Counted from the first letter of the stretch, positions 1 to 11,300 are shown. The stretch: 64,000 nt of DNA from Owenia fusiformis (GCA_903813345.2 CAIIXF020000009.1:7622030-7686029), one strand, 5' to 3'. Made by a program: numbers and translations. Notes: generated by a model not told the origin, from the letters alone.

Positions 1-1500
1 ATATGACTGTACAAAATCTGTTGCGCTAATTTCCCTCCTCCTTTGATTGGATAAGAGTTAGAACCTTCTTATACATAGTTTATTGTAAATTAAATGGACT
101 TACACCCTTTTGATATTGAGAAAAGCATATAGTTTGTCATTGATTTCATTGGAAAGAGCATGCCCAAATTAGTCAATATGCAAAGTTACAGCATTTTTCT
201 CAAAATGTCACTTAGAACCTTATTATTATACTAATGGTGCGATATGTGTACATGAACAATCAATAAGATAAGAACTATAATCAGAATCATCGCAATTTTG
301 AGCATTTTCAAGTAATTTTGAGTCAAATTTTCGTTTCTTTTTGAGAAATCTTCATATTACTCAAATGAAAGACAATTTAGAGTTGTATGCAAATATTGTC
401 TCGTTTTTCTGATTTGAGTCTCAGAAAATTCTAAGCAAATGCGTGACATATACGCACTTCGCGTGAAAATTCTGAACAAACTGCATTGGTTTTTTCACCA
501 TTTGTTTTCCGGCGGCATTCGTTTTCCTGAAATATTTTTACTTGACAATGACAATAATCAGAAAAAATGTGTATTTACGTATTTTTATTCTTTCATGCAA
601 AAATGGACGTGACTTCAATTTCTTCAGCAAATCTCTGACAAATACGCAAATTGCAGGACAGTTGGATGGCCTATAACAATTATGGTATTGTTTACTAATT
701 GGTGCCTCAGAAAATTCAAAATAGCTGCATTAAGGCAGCCTTCTTCAAAGGACTTCATTTATGCCTAAATTCAGTCCTTCACTCAAGTCCAGTTAGTTTC
801 ATTTTAGGGGTCATAAATATGCTGAGTTTCCTAGTGGTCAACGCAGATAATGCGTTGTGCAATTGTCCAATAACATGTCTCATTTCCTTGAACTTATGAA
901 TAATCTTACCATTTGTGTCTCTTCAAACCACCTTATTTCTGCAGTATTCTTTTTCTTTTTCATGAAACAGTTAAATATTTTAATTTCGGACATACTATAG
1001 AATGTTTGTTCCAGTTTGTTTGCTCAAGCCCAACATTTGAATAGAGAGAAGCAAGGGTATATACTTGTAAAATACCCTTGAATTCACTATCATTTAGAGA
1101 TCTCCTCAAAGTATGGTTACATGTTAAATTGTTTTTATGATGTACTCCTTTGAACCTCATAAATGGTCATCCAAATGCTTTAATTGGAAATTTTTTAGAT
1201 AGGTTTAGAGAGAAATCTTGTGGTAAATGTGACCATGAGAAACTTTACAAACTTTACCTTGTTTACTTATTAATAGTCAGAGGACATATAACATACACCA
1301 TATATCACATTTATGTGGAAATAAAGTACAATAATAATGATTACCTACCTGAAATAGTTTGATAAAAAATCCTAATATAATCCAACATATAAGAGTGAAA
1401 TTAAAGGTACATAATTGAATCTTGAAGATAAGGAAAACATAGAGATGAGCACAAATAGGCTTGCTATTAAAGTCAAAGATAAATGAATAAAGAGATATCA
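1..1500. other. AT-rich non-coding flank, no gene recognised
   Basis: No coding exon, RNA gene or clear repeat end was recognised here; the open frames are short and lack motifs. The stretch from about 1370 to 1500 may be a further, heavily decayed part of the LINE fragment that follows, since scattered Lys-rich coding-like pieces appear in shifting frames, but this could not be aligned with confidence. Confidence 0.5.
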
Positions 1501-1504
1501 AGTA

Positions 1505-2040
1505 TTTTGGAAGAATCTGATAAGTGGGAAAGGGGGAAAACTTAGATTATTTAAACAACTAAAATCGAACTTTGGATTTGAACACTACCTTTCAGAAACG
1601 ACACTTTCAAACGCTAAACATTTAACTAGATTACGTATAAGCGGCCACAATCTAGAGATAGAGAGAGGCCGATATACAAAACCAATTACTGATCTTAATA
1701 GTCGATTTTGTAAAATATGTAAGAACTCGGTTATAGAAGATGAAACACACTTTTTATTCAAATGTAAAAAATTGGAGTTTATCAGAAAATCCCATAGTGA
1801 AAAACTTGAAAACCTGTGTAGTAATTTTAAAAACATGAATGACCACCAAAAGACAATTTTTCTATTGACAATTGAGGGGATCATATTAAAAGAATCTGCT
1901 GACATGATAAAGTATCTAATGATTGGTAGAGACAGGATTCTTATATCAAAGTTACATTTTATATTTCATTTGAAGAATGTAATCCTATTTTCTTTACTTT
2001 ATTGCAATATTTACTGTTATTGAAAATTGTATATCGGATG
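1505..2040 (+). pseudogene. Degenerate LINE 3' end (ORF2 C-terminal fragment)
   Basis: In frame 2 from about 1535 the translation runs to a stop near 2023. It contains the C-terminal zinc-type motif of APE-class LINE ORF2 proteins: CKICKN, then about a dozen residues, then HFLFKCKK (Cys-x2-Cys...His-x4-Cys). It is preceded by a TRLRISGHNLEIERGRY block that matches, in the same order, the end of the intact ORF2 at 6640-6780 (FRMSNHNLPIEIGRY...CKHCNK...HFILEC). The rest of ORF2 is missing or unreadable upstream, so this is a 5'-truncated or decayed copy of a related but not identical element. It has no expected function. Confidence 0.75.
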
Positions 2041-2384
2041 TACGTTTGGCCCTACAAGTATTATACTATCAGTGGATATAGTCATATGCATGAATCCATC
2101 AGGAACATTTTGGTATCACTATTTTATCTATTTGAGTCACTGTAAATGAGATATTAGAAGGAACTTTTGAACATTTTTTGAGACAATTTTATTTTGCAAC
2201 AAAGAGAGGTCAAAAACTAAGTACCTTTATTGAAAAAACATTCAACAAGCTAGGACTAATTGACTGGCTTAGTGCATTTAACTACTAATAAGACTATTTG
2301 AAATATATCAATACCTGAACCTACAACTGTATTAACAAACAGGACCCACTGTATACGACCAACTGGTTATTACCCTTACAACAT

Positions 2385-3503
2385 ATGGCACCAAAAACAC
2401 CAAAGAAGCGCAAAAGGGTAAGAAGGAAAACACAAACTCTTAGGAAATCATGGTCCAACACCCCAAGTTCCTGGGATGATGAGAGTGATGTATTGAATAC
2501 ACCTCTTTCAAAACGCCAAGAACAATCATGTGACACTCCCTTCTACCAGGCAGAAGAATCTCCAACAGAGGACAGTTCATCTAAGGGACCAAAACAACAC
2601 ATCTCCACAAGTAAAAAACAAGTCCCGGAATTCGAAACTACAACTGATTCTCTTCAAAATGATATTCTTAATGATATCAAAGACAAACTTATAAATGCAG
2701 TCAAGGACGATCTTGTTAAAGCAGTTCGAGCTGAACTCCGAAATGAATTAAAATCTATAGGAGAGCGCCTCTCTAATATGGAAATACAAATAAAGGCCGC
2801 GCTCGCAAATTACAAGGAAGGTGCTTTGTTATTCGAGCATACAATGAAAAAACAAGGCAAAGAAATGGAGGATCGTATGAAAGGACTTGAGGAGAACGTT
2901 AATAAAATCAAAAGCATACCCCATAAATGTGATCAACCTGATTATCCACTGAATAGGTCGATAATAGTGCGTAACGTCCCATACTTCTCTGGAGAGAATA
3001 TTAAGGCAAAGATTGAGACACTAATGTCTGAGGGGTTAGAGCTTTCAAAGTCAATAATTACTAAGGTGGAAAGAACAAAAAGCAGACGTGAAAATGTTCC
3101 TGGGGTAGTTAAAGTGGAACTAACATCAACGGAGACAAAGATTCAAGCCTTAAGAAATAAACAACTCCTGAGAAACAAGACAAAATTTCAAAAGGTGTAC
3201 ATCCATTCCGCCAAGTCACACGAAGAACGACTTATTGAGCTTAATACAAGGGAGCTGCTTCAGAATATTCCAAATGGAGATAAATATACACTAACAGGAA
3301 GTGGCCGCCTAGTGAAGAAAAATTTTACTACTTATACAAAGCAAACTGAAGAAAGTACAGATGGCAATGGAGAATGGAGCGTACCAAGGACCCAAGCAGC
3401 AGCAAGCAGTAGAGCACCAAGAGGTGGTGGCAGAGGACAAAGAGGTAGAGGCAGGGGTAGAGGAAATGGAAATAATGGAGACAGTGGAACATGGAACAGC
3501 TAG
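2385..3503 (+). CDS. LINE ORF1 RNA-binding protein, 372 aa
   Basis: ORF1 proteins of LINEs coat the element RNA and act as nucleic-acid chaperones. Visible parts: a basic N-terminus (APKTPKKRKRVRRK); a polar, Ser/Thr-rich stretch to about residue 80; a long charged helical region with heptad character, about residues 85-180, probably a coiled coil for oligomerisation; an RRM-like fold starting at about residue 190 (RSIIVRNVPYFSGENIKAK); a basic C-terminal domain; and an Arg-Gly-rich tail from about residue 340 (RGGGRGQRGRGRGRG). The ATG at 2385 opens the frame and nothing upstream extends it convincingly. It ends in TAG at 3501-3503, and the downstream endonuclease frame continues in the same frame directly after this stop. 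Confidence 0.85.
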   Translation: MAPKTPKKRKRVRRKTQTLRKSWSNTPSSWDDESDVLNTPLSKRQEQSCDTPFYQAEESPTEDSSSKGPKQHISTSKKQVPEFETTTDSLQNDILNDIKDKLINAVKDDLVKAVRAELRNELKSIGERLSNMEIQIKAALANYKEGALLFEHTMKKQGKEMEDRMKGLEENVNKIKSIPHKCDQPDYPLNRSIIVRNVPYFSGENIKAKIETLMSEGLELSKSIITKVERTKSRRENVPGVVKVELTSTETKIQALRNKQLLRNKTKFQKVYIHSAKSHEERLIELNTRELLQNIPNGDKYTLTGSGRLVKKNFTTYTKQTEESTDGNGEWSVPRTQAAASSRAPRGGGRGQRGRGRGRGNGNNGDSGTWNS

Positions 3504-3998
3504 GAAAACACAACCACACCTGGAATTAAGGTGGGACTTCTCAATATTTGTGGTGTCGCCAATAAGTTAAATTACCCAGAAACCATGGAATTTATTAAAC
3601 GATGTGATATAGTGATACTAAATGAGACTAAAACCGATAAAAGTGATGATGAAAGACTGGATAAAGTATTGATGCAACATGGATACAGACTTAAATTGAA
3701 AAACCGCACAGTCTTATCAAACAGAAAATTGGGAGGGATTGGAATGGTAGTGAACGAGGACTTATACAATGGAATTAAGTTCCTAGATTCTGATTCTAAA
3801 TATGTTTTGTGGGCCAATATCCCACACTTGTATATAAATTCAAACAATGACCTACTTCTTGGAGCTGTTTATATCCCTCCATATAAAACTAAATATTCTA
3901 AGCTTGAGGCATTCGATGAGATTGAAATTGATATCCATTTACTAAAAAACAATAAAGAATTTCAGATATTCTTGTCAATGATAATGATAACACAATGA
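3504..3998 (+). pseudogene. LINE ORF2 N-terminal endonuclease segment, frameshifted
   Basis: This is the AP-endonuclease-like domain that nicks target DNA for reverse transcription. Motifs in order: LLNICG near the start, LNETKTD (metal-binding Glu), GGIGMVV and GAVYIPP, which match the first half of the family fold. No ATG precedes GLLNICG; the frame is open from the codon after the ORF1 TAG, in the same frame as ORF1. The frame closes at 3998 where the GDFNA-type catalytic block should lie. The remaining endonuclease motifs (SVIDYV and SDIHCG) are found in the +2 frame of the next ORF, so a small deletion has removed the Asp-Asn motif and shifted the frame. Confidence 0.8.
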
Positions 3999-6913
3999 CT
4001 GATAACACGGAATTAACAGATCAATTAGCTATGCTAGATATGTCGACAGAAAGAAACAGCGTCGATCCAAAAGTGGATGGATATGGCACACGATTAATTG
4101 AGTTATGCAAAATGAACAAACTATTAATTGCGAATGGAAGGTGTGGACAAGACAAAGGAGTGGGTAAATCTACAACCAGAGAAACATCAGTGATTGACTA
4201 TGTGATAACCACTATTTCTATAATGAATCTTCTGAAAGATTTCATAATACATGACTATGATGGAATTATATCAGATATACATTGTGGTATAGAATTTACA
4301 TTAGAGCTACATGTAAATATAAGCGACACTGAAACAGTTACTCCAGCCCCTACTCATATTACCCACAATTCATCACTCTCACCAAGTAATAAACCACGCC
4401 CTAGATGGAATAATGAGAAATCTGAAGAATTTCACAACTGTATTGATACATCTACAGTAACATCTTTAACTAGCAGAATATCAAGAGATGAGCTGTCAAT
4501 AGAGGATGCCACAACTGAAATAAGTAAACTTTTTGAGGAAGCAGCATCATCAACATTTGGAATAACTACAAAGAAACCAAGACAATTAGCTTCAAGATTA
4601 CCTAAAAAACAATGGTATACACCAGAATGTAGTGACAAAAGAAGAGACTATCAAAGGGCCAAGAGGAAGTTTTATTCAACAAAATCAGATAATACGAAAG
4701 ACAATTTACTAAAAACAAGGGCAGCATACAAGAAAGAAATACGTAAAGCACAGACTTTATTTAAAAGAAGAAAAATAAAAGAACTAAAAACATTGAAAAG
4801 TAACAATAGCAAGGACTATTGGGCGATTATCAAGGAACCTAAGAAAAACAATTGCAAAGCATCAATGGACAGCTTATTACATTTCTTCAAATCTTTTAAT
4901 TATAAAGAATTGGGTTCGATAGATAATCAGCATTTTAATGAGTCACATCAAATAGATAGTACTTGTTTGGATAATGATATGCTTAATGCTGAAATAACAG
5001 CAGATGAAATTAAGTTAATTGTAAAAAAACTAAAAAATGGTAAAAGTGCTGGTATAGATGGCATACTCAATGAATATATCAAATGTACTTTTGACATTCT
5101 TTCTAACTTTTATACTGTTCTATTTAACAAAGTTTTGAATTCAGGCAAAGTGCCAGAATCATGGCTAATTGGAATTATTATACCCATTTTTAAGAATAAG
5201 GGGAGACAAATTGACCCTGAGAATTACAGAGGCATCACATTATTGTCTTGTTTAGGAAAGCTATTTACAGCAGTATTAAACAAACGTTTGTATTTATTTG
5301 TAGCTAAAAACAATTTAATGAATATTAATCAATCTGGCTTAATGCCAAATCAGGGATGTAATGACCAAATATTCAATTTATATAACATTATTGATCTTAT
5401 GCTTAATATGCAAAAGAAAAAAATATATACGGTGTTTGTAGATTTTAAACAATGTTTCGACAAAATTGATAGAGCAAGTTTGTGGTGCAAATTACTGAAT
5501 AATGGAATAACTGGAAAAATATTGAATTGTATCAAAGATGTATATTCCCATGCAAAATCATGCATTTCTGTTAATGAAGAAACATCTGAATATTTTCTAT
5601 GTATGAATGGTTTGAGAACTGGTGAAATTTTATCTCCATTACTATTCTCATTATTTGTAAATGATATGGAAGACTTTATTGTAAATAGCCAAGGTTGTCA
5701 ATATTTGAAATTGCCTGAATGTATTGATTGCCTTTTTAAGATGTTTATCCTCATGTATGCTGATGACACTGTTATCTTATCAGATACAAAGCAAGGTCTA
5801 AAAAGTGGTCTTGATGCGTTAAAATCATATTGCGAGCAAAATAAACTTGTCGTTAATGCTAAAAAGACCAATGTTGTAATATTTTCTAAGAAAAAAAACA
5901 AAGAAACATTTAGATTTTTGTATGATGGAGAACAACTCAAAATTGAAGACTCATTCAAGTATTTGGGAGTCTGGTTCTCTTATAATGGGAATTTTCGCAA
6001 AAATGTTAATTTATTATTACGAAATGCAGAAAATACTATGTATGGTGTCTTAGGCAGATGTACAGAGATGGGCTTGCCACTCGATATACAATTACATTTA
6101 TTTGACTCATTAATTTTGCCAATTTTTACTTATGGTTGTGAGGTATGGGGGTGCTCCAAAGCAATGCTCATGTGTGAAAAACTTCATTTAAAATATTGTA
6201 AATATATCTTGAGAGTTAAACGAGCAACACCATCGTTTATGATATACAGTGAGTTAGGTAGATACCCTATTGAAGTATCAATAAAAACAAGGATAATTAA
6301 TTTTTGGAGTAAATTAGTCACAAGTGACACTTTAAGTAGCAAAGTATATAAGGCAATGCTAAAACTATACAAGGAGGGTATTTATAAGTCACAGTGGTTA
6401 AGGTGTGTAGAGAATATTTTAAATGAATGTGGTTTTCCAAATATCTGGATATCTCAAAGTTTTGATAGTAGATTTGCACTGAAATTAAGAGTTAAACGCA
6501 AACTAAAAGATCAATTTATTCAAAAATGGAATACAAACCTTCAGGAAAGCACATATCATTTATACAAGGCAATTAAGACCAATATTAACTTTGAATCTTA
6601 TCTCCATCACCCATTGAGCATACGTCTGTACATGACAAAATTTAGGATGTCAAATCATAATTTACCAATAGAAATTGGAAGGTACAATAATATACCAAGA
6701 CTTTCAAGAATATGTAAACATTGTAACAAATTAGGTGATGAATATCATTTTATACTAGAATGCTTATTATTTAAAGATCAAAGGGAGAAATATTTAAAAC
6801 CATACTTTCAAAACAGGCCAAATATGTATAAATTAATTGAACTATTTACAAACAAAACATATACAATTCAACTAAGTAAATTTTTACAATGCATTTTGAA
6901 AGGATTAAACTGA
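3995..6913 (+). CDS. LINE ORF2 reverse transcriptase portion, 972 aa
   Basis: This ORF begins with the second half of the endonuclease (SVIDYV near residue 65, SDIHCG near residue 90). It then carries a Lys-rich linker and the reverse-transcriptase domain: the GKSAGIDGI block, the VDFKQCFDKID palm motif with Asp near residue 483, GLRTGEILSPLLF, and the catalytic YADD at residues 588-591 (5756-5767). KYLGV and the thumb region follow, and the protein ends with a Cys-x2-Cys...His-x4-Cys motif near residue 907 (CKHCNK...HFILEC). RT synthesises element cDNA at the nicked target. The listed start Met is almost certainly not native; it is the first Met after a frameshift that severs the N-terminal endonuclease. 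The frame is otherwise free of stops, suggesting a fairly young copy. Confidence 0.9.
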   Translation: MTDNTELTDQLAMLDMSTERNSVDPKVDGYGTRLIELCKMNKLLIANGRCGQDKGVGKSTTRETSVIDYVITTISIMNLLKDFIIHDYDGIISDIHCGIEFTLELHVNISDTETVTPAPTHITHNSSLSPSNKPRPRWNNEKSEEFHNCIDTSTVTSLTSRISRDELSIEDATTEISKLFEEAASSTFGITTKKPRQLASRLPKKQWYTPECSDKRRDYQRAKRKFYSTKSDNTKDNLLKTRAAYKKEIRKAQTLFKRRKIKELKTLKSNNSKDYWAIIKEPKKNNCKASMDSLLHFFKSFNYKELGSIDNQHFNESHQIDSTCLDNDMLNAEITADEIKLIVKKLKNGKSAGIDGILNEYIKCTFDILSNFYTVLFNKVLNSGKVPESWLIGIIIPIFKNKGRQIDPENYRGITLLSCLGKLFTAVLNKRLYLFVAKNNLMNINQSGLMPNQGCNDQIFNLYNIIDLMLNMQKKKIYTVFVDFKQCFDKIDRASLWCKLLNNGITGKILNCIKDVYSHAKSCISVNEETSEYFLCMNGLRTGEILSPLLFSLFVNDMEDFIVNSQGCQYLKLPECIDCLFKMFILMYADDTVILSDTKQGLKSGLDALKSYCEQNKLVVNAKKTNVVIFSKKKNKETFRFLYDGEQLKIEDSFKYLGVWFSYNGNFRKNVNLLLRNAENTMYGVLGRCTEMGLPLDIQLHLFDSLILPIFTYGCEVWGCSKAMLMCEKLHLKYCKYILRVKRATPSFMIYSELGRYPIEVSIKTRIINFWSKLVTSDTLSSKVYKAMLKLYKEGIYKSQWLRCVENILNECGFPNIWISQSFDSRFALKLRVKRKLKDQFIQKWNTNLQESTYHLYKAIKTNINFESYLHHPLSIRLYMTKFRMSNHNLPIEIGRYNNIPRLSRICKHCNKLGDEYHFILECLLFKDQREKYLKPYFQNRPNMYKLIELFTNKTYTIQLSKFLQCILKGLN

Positions 6914-7193
6914 ATAACTGTCATTTGATATTGTATCAATTTTGTATTACATGTATATTGTATATGTATTTATACTCACAGGTGTGGGTAGAAATAAATC
7001 TAAACTGAAAACTGAAACTAATAAAATCCTATTATTATTATATGTGTAGTGTATTCTAATAAGATTCACCTGCAATGATTCATGCAAAAGATAGTTGCCA
7101 GTCAGTGTAATCAAAAACAGTGTGTAGTTAATAAGTTACTTTTGAAGTTTCAAGTTTTACCACTTGAGATACTGGTGCTGGAATTGTAAATAG

Positions 7194-7312
7194 TAGTCTT
7201 GCTTAAAAGAAGACCCTGTAATCCCCCCCCCCCCCTTTATCCTTCTTTCTTGCTTTTTGTAAAGAGAGTGAAGGTGAGGGGGGGGGGTGGATACAGTCTT
7301 TGAGCAAGACTA
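7194..7312. mobile_element. 119-bp hairpin MITE with 9-bp target duplication
   Basis: The ends are inverted (TAGTCTTGCTTAAA... / ...GAGCAAGACTA), and a C-run in the left half faces a G-run in the right half. TGTAAATAG stands immediately on both sides (7185-7193 and 7313-7321). A 9-bp duplication is typical of Mutator-like elements; the superfamily is an inference from length alone. There is no coding capacity. Confidence 0.75.
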
Positions 7313-7903
7313 TGTAAATAGGTAATGAACTCGCACTGTTTCCATTTGGCACCTTTTAAGTTGGATCACGGCATTAATGTTTTTGAAATAGGGGTTTGAA
7401 CCATGCAACCATAGTTTTCTCCTGATGACCATTGTGAATTGTTGTGTTTAAAAGATTATGGCGACGGGTTTCTGAATTGATGTTTACCCTTAGAATTGCT
7501 TGTAGCTTTTTTCAATGATTAATGATCAGCATAGGTTACGACACAGTGGGATTTAGTTTAAATACTAGAAGAACTGTAATTGTAGTTTGAAAATATATTA
7601 ACAGGTTCCATGAATCTAGAAATATTTCCATATCCATATGCTGACAATAAATGAAAAATCTACTTATAGGTCCCCAAAATGCAAAATTAGTTCATATAAA
7701 AAGTTATTAATTTATATCAAAAATCATTATTTGCCTTGAACAATATTTTGTGGAATGTGACATACAGTGGTTAGTGAATATAAAATTAAATCCACTAGAT
7801 CTGCCCACTGCAGGCTTTCTAACATTCTAATAATAAATGCTGACATTCCAGTCCTTACTAGTGATTTACTGGATTAGTCTCGAATTTTGTGAATTTTAGT
7901 TAA

Positions 7904-8258
7904 AGGTGCAACAATGCAGGGGGGCTATTCAATGATCATCGACCAGTGTCAAAATATATTTAAGTTTGGATATTTCATCAAGACTAACATATATTTTTAT
8001 TATCTAGAAAGAAACCCCACGGATGAACATTATTTCAGCTCATACTCCTCTTGAAACGTGGTGGATCTTAAAAATCTATAAGTGGGACTCCCGGAAGCAT
8101 TGAACTTAATTTACACTTCTTAATGCTGATATTGATAGTTTATCCATACATTTTAAGAAAATAGGTATGCCAAGGGAAGATGTTAAGCCAAATATTGACC
8201 TGATAGCTCAGAAAAAATAAAAATTTCAAAATTTCTCTCTACAGTCCTTGTTGCCCCT
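7904..8258. mobile_element. TTAA-flanked MITE, copy 1
   Basis: The ends AGGTGCAACAATG and ...TTGTTGCCCCT form terminal inverted repeats, with TTAA at 7900-7903 and 8259-8262. The same sequence recurs at 38297-38517. TTAA targets suggest a piggyBac- or Kolobok-type non-autonomous element. It sits just before exon 8344 of the FG-GAP gene. Confidence 0.7.
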
Positions 8259-8343
8259 TTAATCTTGTCATTCTTGATGGTTGCAAGGTTAAAATGAACA
8301 ATAATTACACATGACTTAATTGTTCTTTTGGTTTTAATTTCAG

Positions 8344-11300
8344 GATCTCTTTTGGCTATTTCTGTGCCAGATTTTTACCGTTACGTGTTTGAACTTCCCG
8401 CAAAGGAAGATGTACCCAACATTGGAAAAGACATAACATATGCTCCTTGGGGAGAGATGACTCCCAATGCAGATGGCATTATTGAAATATACAGGTATGT
8501 TTAGTATTACGATTTTAATTAAAAAAACAAGTTTACAGTCAGGCCTGTAGCCAAAAATTCTTTCAAAATCATGCAGGTTTTCACCATTTATTAGGTGTTT
8601 ATTGTCAAAGACTTTATTTCAGTTAAAAGAAAAATGTAATAAAGTCTGTGACAATGAACACTAGTAAATGGATTTAATATTACCAGATTATGAACTTATT
8701 TAATGTAATCAGGTTTTCACCATTCTGAGCACGTTCCAAGTGTTGGCCATTTTGGGCCAAAGTTGTCAAAAGTGAACCCCCCTGGAATTTTATAAAAAGT
8801 GAACCCCCCATTGGCAAATCCTGGCTTTTGGTCTGACAATTTTCAATGATCTCATTTTTCCATGCCATCATTCGATTTGGCCAGTTGTAAATCTTGACTA
8901 TTTATAGTAAAGGAAACAAACATTGGCATGAAAAGATTGCTTCAGAATATTTTACTGTCTTTATTCCTTCTTGGAGTTAAAATGACTTTGCAAATCTAAT
9001 AAAATATCAAACATATCCGTGTAACCCTAACAAGATTAGATCTTTATCATTGTTTGCCCCATTTTTGTTGACAATTATGCCTCCAGACTATTACATTGTA
9101 TATAAATGTGGAGGATAATATATGAACTTTGTTAAAATGAGTGTAACATTTTCAAAATTCTAACACATTTGAACAGTAGGCTTTAGATTTAATAATAAAT
9201 GCTATGATGTTTAAATATTAATCGATGAAGGACTTGCAACAGAAGTGTTACTCATTTTCATCTCTTTTAGGAGCTCAAGCAAAGGTATCATGGTGCCCCC
9301 TGTCTTAGTTGATTTGACCCACGATGAAGTAAAAGACATTGTGATGTCAGGGTATGATGGAACCATCACAGTATTTAATGGTGAAACCCTAGAACTAATT
9401 TGGCGAGTGAAATATGCAGGTTATGAGTCATATAGGTGAGGCTTTTGTACTTTTATTGAGACTATTAAACAAGGTTATTATCCCAGTGAACAAAGTATGG
9501 AGGGATAAAGAGAAGCCGTTCATCCATTTGTGTGTCCCTACGGACTCTCATTTCATCTATGCAGTCCATAACTCAAATACCAGTATACAGAATTGGTTGA
9601 AATTTTATGGGTATAAAGACATCTGGTCAAGGAAGAATATGGCCACTCAATTAAAATTGGCAGCAATGATTATCTGATAACTGTTGGGAAGATTTGGTTC
9701 AACTTTTAGTGCTCATGCTTGGGGACAATAGGACCTCTGCTCTTTCTGCCTGGTTATATCAGAAATATGTTCAGACTGATTAATGATTTGCTTAAACGAT
9801 TTTATATTCCACCCATATAGCTCAGCGGTAGCGTCGGTACCTCTTATGCAATAGGTCCCAGATTCGATTATAGTCCATCCATATAGCTCAGCGGTAGTGC
9901 AGGTACCTCTTATGCAACAGGTCCCAGATTCAATCCACAGTTCAGGCAAGACTTAATTTGCTTGTTTGCGTGGTCCACAACTCGTACATAAGGCTGTGTT
10001 GTATACTTGTATGTCTATGTTCATGTATGAGTGCACATAAAAGAACACAGGGCTCCTTCAAGGAGGGGTTTCTAGGTCTATCTTCCAGGATAATTATGTT
10101 AATTTTGATAGTATATATACGGGATATACCCATGAACTATTGCTCACCAGCACTGATGGTAAACAAAATACAACACAATTTATAATTCATATATGAATAG
10201 TGAACTTTGTATATTTCAGCTCTCCTGCGCCTGGGTTCTTTAATGATGACAGTGTGCTAGACTTGATGGTATATCTCAGTCAAGGAACCTGGCCAGGCTA
10301 TAACCATTCATTGGTGAGATCACAAATTTACTAATATTTCGATTTTATGTCTCCGCCAAGAAGTTTTGACGTTCTGTTAAAACCACATTTTGTAACTTAT
10401 GTAGTGTTGGCAATTTGTTTGAACATTTGTAACACTTGTTACACTCTTGTGACTTGTAATTGCAACCATTTGTCACATTAATGTCATGATATTTTCTTGT
10501 TTAGGCAAAAGTGATTGAAACAGTTTTTGATTCAGCGTAAGATTGAGAGTGTATAGAACCATATAATTGTGCCCTCTTAAGCTACATATGCATACATACT
10601 TGAGAACCCTATATCTAAGATTCAACATGCATAAGGGTTATGTACTTAAGGGTTTTGGATACAGGTTTTATCCAGAGGGAAATATGTATATTTCTCGAGG
10701 GACCACAGGCGTAGAGGGAGATACACATATTTCCTGAGGAATAAACCCTCAAAACTGATCATACATAACATTTGTATTCCATACCACTTAGGGTTTTGGT
10801 ATAATTCTACCCTTTACAATTCCAAATTTCTAGATTTTTTTAGCATAACTTCAATTTAAAATTTTTAATTTAAACTTCCTTTTTTAACAAAACAGTAAAA
10901 AATACAAAATATAAAATGGGATACAAAAAGTAAATGTATCAATGTGCTTTAATTGTTTAGGCTGTTGTACTTGATGGGAAAACAGGTGAAACCTTATGGT
11001 CGCTAGTGACTACAATGTATGAGATGTCCTCCCCACTTGCTCTACATACAAAATATCCTAACAGAGATGCCTATGTATTCAGAGTGCAGGGACGTCTTGG
11101 AAAATATGTCCCAGATATCAATGGAGTAATTCATGGGATACAACCTCAAAGAATAGTTAGTGTATATCTTTTAGATTGCAACACAAGAACTATTTAAATA
11201 TCGCACTTAGGATGCATGTCACACCAGCTCATATGTTATCTATAATTTTATCATAAACATTTTTTTGATTGTTTTTTCTGTTGGCTATGTACCTTTACGT

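Larger units (their letters stand above)
2300..7020 (+). mobile_element. Near-complete APE-type non-LTR retrotransposon (LINE)
   Basis: A single plus-strand unit contains ORF1 (2385-3503), an endonuclease segment (3504-3998) and a reverse-transcriptase ORF (3995-6913). A 3' UTR of about 110 bp follows and ends in an AAACTG-type repeated tail before 7020. The order ORF1, endonuclease, RT and C-terminal zinc motif is that of Jockey/CR1/L2-type LINEs; the clade was not determined. The 5' boundary is uncertain (about 2300) and no target-site duplication was confirmed. A deletion/frameshift around 3990 removes an endonuclease catalytic motif, so this copy is probably dead although the RT frame is intact. 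It lies upstream of exon 8344 and may be within an intron of the FG-GAP gene. Confidence 0.9.

Noticed and set aside
2300-7020. LTR retrotransposon or retroviral remnant
   Set aside because: No LTRs, protease or integrase; the endonuclease, RT order and C-terminal zinc motif are those of a non-LTR element.
9811-9935. Tandem functional tRNA genes
   Set aside because: The A- and B-boxes are present but the acceptor and anticodon stems do not pair; better explained as SINE heads.
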